From Ampelocalamus luodianensis (taxonomy: Eukaryota; Streptophyta; Magnoliopsida; Poales; Poaceae): a DNA stretch of 64,000 nt. The stretch is from the NCBI GenBank assembly GCA_036346255.1, contig JAYEVH010000166.1, positions 62,001-126,000 of the forward strand, in the 5' to 3' direction. A model generated the notes under the pieces. That model was given only the letters and a program-made list of their open reading frames with translations, was not told the origin of the DNA and ran no database searches. Below, piece by piece: positions 58,085 to 64,000 of this stretch. The position numbers were made by a program, and so were the translations under genes. Position 1 is the stretch's first letter. Every line of letters starts with the position of its first letter.

Positions 58085-59960
58085 CGTTATCGGCACAATC
58101 GACTCTCCTCGCATCGAAAAGGTAACCGTCGATGAATGACACTCGTAGATTGAATCGTTTTTCTAGATCGCTTTCAATTCTACAATTGTTACTTTCTAGA
58201 TTATTTTCACGGTGCAAATTCACTCTGATCTACTGCGAGCCGACTTGAAGTCGCCAGCCAAGCAGATCGGTAGATCGCATGAAAGAGAGGATGTTGATTG
58301 CACTGTAGATCGTTGCATGAATAATAAACAGTATACATCGCATGAATAGTAAAGTTGAAAGAAAAATTTGCACGCCGCCAGCATGCGCCGTGCGACGCTG
58401 GCCTGAAGCCATGCGCCTACCGGAGTCGCCCTTGAATGGTCGTCGCATGGCCACCAGAGCGCGCCACCACCCAAAAGGCGCACCCCTCACCACTATCATC
58501 GGCATCGCCCCATCACAGGTTTTCCCCCTCACATCGTCGCCGTTCACTCAAAGAAACAAGAGAAAAAAAACAAGGGGTTGGCGCTACCAGACGCCACGCC
58601 ACGCCGGCGCGACAAAGATGACCGTGCCCGCATGCGCCACCAACCCTGCCCCGCATGCGCCCCGCACGGTTCCGCGCCAAACTCCAACCGCTCGAAGCAC
58701 CGCCCTCCCCGCACATGGCCGTCCCGCACGACACCGTCCAAAGCAAGGGGGGAGGATGAGTGGCGCCGGCCCGCACCGGTTGGAGCACCGCCGTGACACT
58801 TGGAACGCCGTCTGACTCGCACCGGCCGTTGCCCGCATGCGGCTCCTTTGCTCGACCGCCCGCCTGGCCGCCTTGCCACACGAGGCTAGCGCCGTCGGTC
58901 CCTGCACGGATGGCGCAGCCACCGCCGCGTCTATTGGAGCACCGCCCGCGCCGCTCGGAGCCGTGCGCCCGTGCCGCTTCGGAGCCGCGCGCGTGCCCGC
59001 CAACTCCGTAGCCTCGTAGCTCCCCGGCGTGGCGACCCGCCGCGTGCGCGCCGCATGCGCGCCGCGCCCGACCACCCGACGCCCGACGCGCGCTCAAGCG
59101 CTAGCCGCCGCCCACTTCCGCTGCAGCCGCGCTCCGAGGCATCCGGCGGAGGCCACGCACGCAAGCGCCATCGGAACCGCCCCTTGAAGCCGTGGACGCC
59201 GTCGCTGGCCCACGCCGCCCCGCCGGAGCCATCCGCCGCCCGTGCGTGAGCACTAGCCGCCGCCCCCTTTGAAAACTGGCAGGGAAACCCTAAGAGGTCA
59301 CTCCCTTTTTGCTTCGACGCTATGGGGCATAAAGGCCGGCCCAATTTGTTTTCCGAAAAAAAATGAAAAAAAAGGGGGCGCGGCGATGGAAAAGAAAAAA
59401 TTGGGAAAGAAAAGAAAATCTCAAACTTTGCGAAATAACCCCTCGAAATTCTGAAAATTACGAGGGTAATTGCGCGGGTGAGGAACTTTTGCAATAAGAC
59501 CCTCAGAAAATATGAAAATTATGCGCAAATTTTCTCAGAACTGATATTTCACGTTTTAACCCCTGAAAATTGCAGATTTCACCGAAAAGTCATTTTTCCA
59601 GCAGAAAAGGGCCTCAGGAATCCAATTTTTTTTTTTTTGCATATTTTGAACTTTTGAAGCATGTTTAACTTTGGTATTGTTTTTTATATGCAATTTATTT
59701 ACTGTATTTACTGTTTTGATTATCTGTGATTGTTTATATTGCTTTTAATCACTGAAAATAGCAGTAAATTATGAAAAATGCATAAAACAATACGGGGTCA
59801 CGAACCAGGAGTTCGATGAGTATTATGAGAATTTTGCAACCATTTTATGCAAATTACTAGCAGTAATCCTAGGAATTTTTGCATGAATATGAATATGACT
59901 GGCATCACAAACCGATTCAAGAACCGACCAAGATGGCTGAATTTGTACAAGTCTTCAACT
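58085..59960 (+). mobile_element. Leader region of the copia-like remnant, with GC-rich block
   Basis: AT-rich to about 58340, then a strongly GC-rich block (58370-59260) with overlapping long frames on several strands and frames, then AT-rich again. The frames (for example 58342-58815 plus, 59097-58513 minus) are Arg/Ala/Pro-rich, mutually overlapping and without motifs, so none is called. Whether the GC block is captured host sequence is unknown. Confidence 0.4.
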
Positions 59961-59974
59961 CTGTGATAATGTAA

Positions 59975-60340
59975 TCATGAATGAGTAGAAGATTGAGAAG
60001 ACTCTCTACCTTTCACCCGAACGCAGTGCAATCCACACGCAACTATTGTCAAGACGGCTACATGCAGTATGCCGAATTAATTGAAATCATGCAAGTTGCG
60101 GAAGCTCAAAATGATGTTCTAAGAAAGAACTACATCTCGCAGCCACCTAGTAGTAATGTTGGCCATGAAGCCACTGCTAGCAGCTACAAGGTGATGAAGC
60201 CTCTCACGAATGAGAGGAGCAAGAAGGGTAAGGTCGTGCGTCGCACGTTATTGATGCTTTCCAGTCTAAGAAAAAGGGCAAATGATAGCATGAGGCACAC
60301 CTCGCCATTGCAGGCACAAAGGATTCACATTCATTAGCTG
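59975..60340 (+). pseudogene. Copia gag relic
   Basis: The plus-strand frame reads TLSTFHPNAVQSTRNY with one shift, then DGYMQYAELIEIMQVAEAQN and DVLRKNYISQPPSSN. This matches the copia gag pattern (TLSTFxxSxxxxxRxYRxxGFxxYxELIxxLLVAEQxNELLxKNHxxRPxGS). The C-terminal zinc knuckle and everything of pol are missing. It supports 57811-60440 being a decayed or non-autonomous copia element. Confidence 0.7.
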
Positions 60341-60759
60341 CACTTATGAATGTGGACAGCCCAGTAGCAGCCCCCATCATCCCTCCTTTAGACATCGCAG
60401 CGGCCGCAACCGTAGCTGCCCAAGAGGAGAAGATCGTGCATGAATCCAATTGAGGCAGAAGTTCCCGAATACTTTGCCTATTAGATCTAGTGCACGCATT
60501 GCACTCGAATCTTTTATAGTAACCTGCAGTTTGTAATTGAAGCAGAATTTTGAATTATTGAATAATGGTTGCAAGCTCTAGGAGAGAAAAGCATTAAATT
60601 CTTATTATGAGTCCTGCAAAACTTATTTTCCCTTCTTTATAATAGCAAGTTACGTTCTGATATCTAAAGTATTTTATTTATGTGTTGCTTGCTTTCTGCT
60701 ACATATTAATAAAGTACATTATATTAGAACGCGTGTGGCGCCCTATGAAGGAAGTGTGC
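60341..60759. other. Unassigned sequence after the gag relic
   Basis: No 3' LTR matching 57811-58084 and no gene recognised. Confidence 0.4.
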
Positions 60760-62417
60760 TATAACATCCCAAGTTTGGACTTGTGTTTCAAATATAAGAA
60801 AATGAGTATAAATTAAAACTTTTTCTTACATCATGTATTTTCTGTATGTTCTAAACAATTCATGTACAAGAATTATGCAAATGCAAAGTCACAAGTCTTT
60901 TTGATCCAAAACCTTGTCTTCCAAAAACAATCTTGTCAAATCTTATGAGCATCTCCTCGAAATATTTTTTCCAAGTTCTATGGTTGGTGTGTGAACCCTC
61001 TGAAAAATTTCATAATTTTTAGAAATTGTTTGAATGCTTTTGGAGGTCAGTCAAACTAGTTTGATTTTTAGTCAAACCCTGTGCCAGAACCTTGCATAAT
61101 TTTTGGAGAAACGTGTACTGCATAAAAAACTCTGAAACTTTTATACAAGGTCAATATCTAAGTTAGCAAGCTCCTGTAAAAATTTCAGAATTTTTGGAGT
61201 TGTTTTTCTATCTCAAATAAATCTCCAAAGTCCAACTGTTATTTTAAAAACCCTAAGTCAAAAGGTGTGGGGCTCGAGTCAGACCCGAGCCCAACCGTTT
61301 TGACTCGGTCGAGCCAGACCCCCTAGCTGCACGACTTCCCCAGTGTTTTGAACCTCAAGAGCCTTGGGCAAATCTCAGCCGTCCGATTAAAATCCAATCG
61401 TCCACGATCGCCCTAGCTTTTCCTGGTCGTCTTCTTCCTCGCACAGGCGTGCGTGAGCAAAGTCGCGACATGGCTAGATCTTGTCGTGCTCCTCATCAAC
61501 TCTCTCTGGTCGGGCATTTAGTGTGCGGCTCGCTTCGGTCGGAGACGTGCCCTACTCCTGCCCCCATCACTTCTCTTTCGGGCTATGGCAGCCCTATGGA
61601 TCTAGCTCACCCGAAAATCTCGTTTTGTTGACAAACCCTAGCCCTCCATCTATTTGAAGCTCCCTAAAACCCTCTCTGAGCTCCTTTGCAGCACCACTTA
61701 GCTCCACATAGCTTGTAGAGCTCAAAACACCGAAAAACACCCAAACCACCATTTTCGGCCGTGAAGCTCCATTGTGGATCTTGGTGCTCCAGTGGTTCTT
61801 CTTCCCTCCTTTTTGTACCAGTTTAAGCCCCTTGCTACCCTAATAATTTCCCCTAACTTAATTTTGGGTTTCATTCACAGAATCACTCAATTTTAGGTTT
61901 GAATTTTTCACTAAATCATCCCCTTTCTTCTCCAATTCAGTAGGCTTCCTTTCTCAATTAATTGCTTGTGGAGCTTCTCTAAGCTTTAATGAAGCTATTT
62001 TGACCACCAGTGGTGTTAATTTTGGCTCAGGTCTCTATTTCCACTTCATTTTCTTCGGCTCCGGCAAGCTCCTCCGTGGTCAAAATTGTTCTGGCCATCT
62101 TTGAAGCTCTTCTTGGTTAAGGTAGCTTCTAATTAGTCCTTAGATGCTGTGGCACCCGCTTCTTTGGACAATGCGGAGCTTTTTAGCCATTTTTGCTTTC
62201 GATCGTTTTGGTCACCGTCCTTGATCTCCAACTCACCGGCGTTCTAGGCCGTCGCCGTCGTCGAGGTTACCTCCACTGGGTGCACAATAGTATTTGCAAC
62301 CCATTTTAGCACTTTGCGGGCACCGCCGTGGCCGGAGCCGCCGGCGACGAGCAGTTCTTTGCGCTCGGTTTTGCCGGACGAAAACCTTCTCTGTGTCGTT
62401 GCCGTTCAAACATCTTT

Positions 62418-62912
62418 AATGGCTAATCATTGTTTAATCATTGCTAATCATGGTTTAGTAATAAATGGTTGTCTTAGTGTTGATGGTGTGCCACTAACAG
62501 TGGGTCCAGCCACTTAAAAAACCCCTCAACTGGCGCTATTCAACACCTTTAGGACATCAATTAATGTTAATCATTGATAATTAGTGTTGGCATTAAATGG
62601 TTGTCAGAAATGACTCTTTGAGTCATTGCCATGTGGGCCCGTAGGCCTAAACCGCAGTGACGGAGCCGTTAGGACAAGGTTTGGGTTTAATTAATTGCTA
62701 ATCATTGTTAACAATTAATGGCTATCCGAAATGGTGTTTTGTGCCACTGCCATGTGGGTTTCGCCCACTTAAACCTCCTCTGTGCGAAATTATTAGGACA
62801 CCTTTAATGCTAATCATCGCTAATCATTGGATCTAGCAATTAATAGCTGTCCTAAATCACCCTCTGTATCGCTTACATGTGGGCCCGCGCATTTAAACCT
62901 CTCCATGCGATT
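62418..62912 (+). repeat. Four-copy 120-130-bp imperfect tandem repeat in LTR
   Basis: Units contain taatcattg..taatcat, then aatggttgtc/aatggctatc, then catgtgggcc and aaacct. The ggttgtc-type anchor falls at about 62467, 62599, 62720 and 62845. Confidence 0.7.
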
Positions 62913-63233
62913 AAAACCCACATGTGTTATATGCGCGTATCGTGGACCGTTGATCTGAAGATCAACGACCCAGATCTTCGGGGACTTTCGGGCCTCCGAA
63001 CAATCCACGTCACTAGGGACCGTCAAATCTAGATCAACGGTCTAGATCTGAGTGGTCGTTCGGACCACCCGAGCTCCCAACCGCTCTGGACCGCCCACTT
63101 CGCAATGAGCAGCTGAGATGCATGTGTTGTTCGGGTCACTCGAAGCGCACTGCGCTCTGAGCCCTCCATCTTTAGATCTACGGTTGTGGTTGATCGAAGC
63201 GTTCGGGTCACCCGAACGGCCCAATCCACGTGG

Positions 63234-63257
63234 ACCGTTGGATCTAGATCCAACGGT
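63234..63257. repeat. 24-bp perfect palindrome in LTR
   Basis: Arms ACCGTTGGATCT and AGATCCAACGGT are exact complements. A related inverted repeat (cgttggatc, aa, gatccaacg) occurs at 36624-36643 in another LTR. Confidence 0.85.
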
Positions 63258-64000
63258 CAACCTCTTTAGGATTGCGCGTGTGCGCTATTTCTCCAGCGCG
63301 TGGGCCGTTGGATCCCGAATCAAAAGCCCACGTTCGTCCCACGTCGTTTTATTTTTGATAAGTTTGATTATATTTTTGTAAACTTTTATTTATCAACTGA
63401 AAATTGTATTAAAACTTTAGAAACTCATAACTAATTCGTTTTAAATCATTTTTAGATGGTTCCTACTGTATTAAATTCTTGGTTCACTAAAGTTTAATAT
63501 AAAATGCATTTAGACATTGTTCTGTGCCAGAAAATTTTGTAAATAATATTATCTTGATTTCAGCCATTTTAGAATATTCCAGAAATTGAATTGAACCTTG
63601 TAAAATACATATCTTTTTATGTATAACTCCAAACTGAGCAAACTCAAGCTTGTAAAATTCCTCTGTTAGCATACTTTAATATGAAATAGGTTTTGATCAT
63701 GATTTCATTTCTGAAAAGTGATATGTGCTAGATTTACAACTTAGAAAAAATCATAAGTAATTCATTTTAACTCCAAATTGAGTAAACCCAACTATGCTGA
63801 TCTTAGGATGTCATAACCTACCTACCATAAAAATTTCAGACTTTAGATCTTTCTAGAAATTTATGCCATGAACAGTACCAATAATTAATTTAGTTGAATT
63901 AATAGGCTGAGGGAAATTGTTTTAGCTATAACTTTTTTATACCAAATCCAAATGACTTGATTTTTGTTTCTAAATTCATTTAAAATCATAACCTTGCTTC

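Larger units (their letters stand above)
60760..64000 (+). mobile_element. Long gypsy-type LTR, plus orientation, cut by window end
   Basis: It begins TATAACATCCCAAG, that is, the family start TGTAACATCC with one base changed. The first 300 bp parallel the reverse complement of 11325-11634. The last part (63340-64000) parallels the reverse complement of the LTR at about 35900-36560 (for example tttatttatcaactgaaaa and cataactaattc). A moderately GC-rich stretch lies at 61260-62400, as in the other LTRs. No gene is supported; frames at 61449-61631, 62314-62517 and 62820-63381 are chance. Confidence 0.7.

Noticed and set aside
58342..59494. ORFs of 157-194 codons on both strands
   Set aside because: Extremely GC-rich sequence gives open frames by chance; no motif, and competing frames overlap fully.
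1..64000. CRISPR arrays, tRNA and rRNA genes, bacterial-type operons
   Set aside because: No array of identical repeats with unique spacers, no cloverleaf or rRNA sequence recognised; the content is plant nuclear.

Overview
The window looks like repeat-dense nuclear DNA of a grass (Poaceae). The evidence is deeply nested LTR retrotransposons with kilobase-scale LTRs, Ty3/gypsy chromovirus-like and gag-only elements, a CACTA transposon carrying host gene fragments, a hAT transposase relic and a young Ty1/copia insertion. I cannot name the species. I see only one convincing host protein-coding gene, at 47237-50824. No rRNA, tRNA or CRISPR array was recognised.

Layout. 1-11634 is a mosaic of LTR pieces: an LTR fragment (1-575), a non-coding element interior with primer-binding site and LTR (576-3621), a solo LTR with perfect target-site duplication (4942-7330) inside an older LTR remnant (3622-4941 and 7336-7875), and a plus-strand gypsy LTR/leader plus broken gag (7876-11322). 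11323-37756 is a minus-strand chromodomain-type gypsy element. Its pol is interrupted twice: by a gag-only LTR retrotransposon (12558-25246, LTRs about 3.65 kb) and by a 4.6-kb solo LTR (26480-31102). The gag-only element is itself interrupted by a 3,654-bp CACTA transposon (16727-20380) carrying fragments that resemble an mTERF gene and an FMP32/CCDC90 (DUF1640) mitochondrial protein gene. 37757-41818 holds a hAT transposase relic and possible upstream sequence of the host gene.

41819-47038 is a complete-looking but coding-defective Ty1/copia element with 414-bp LTRs differing at two positions and a perfect 5-bp duplication. It lies immediately upstream of, and in the same direction as, the host gene. 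That gene encodes a roughly 1,195-residue membrane protein made of five PGG domains with no visible ankyrin repeats. The 3' LTR TATA box is about 330 bp upstream of its ATG, and a 20-codon upstream ORF overlaps that ATG.

50825-57810 is mostly unassigned intergenic sequence with two short tandem arrays. 57811-60440 is a decayed copia-like element (one LTR, GC-rich leader, gag relic). 60760-64000 is the left part of another long gypsy-type LTR that runs off the window.

How the parts relate: almost all ORFs outside the PGG gene are transposon genes, broken transposon genes, or chance frames in GC-rich islands inside LTRs. The interactions worth following are the copia LTR next to the PGG gene and the CACTA element that captured gene pieces.
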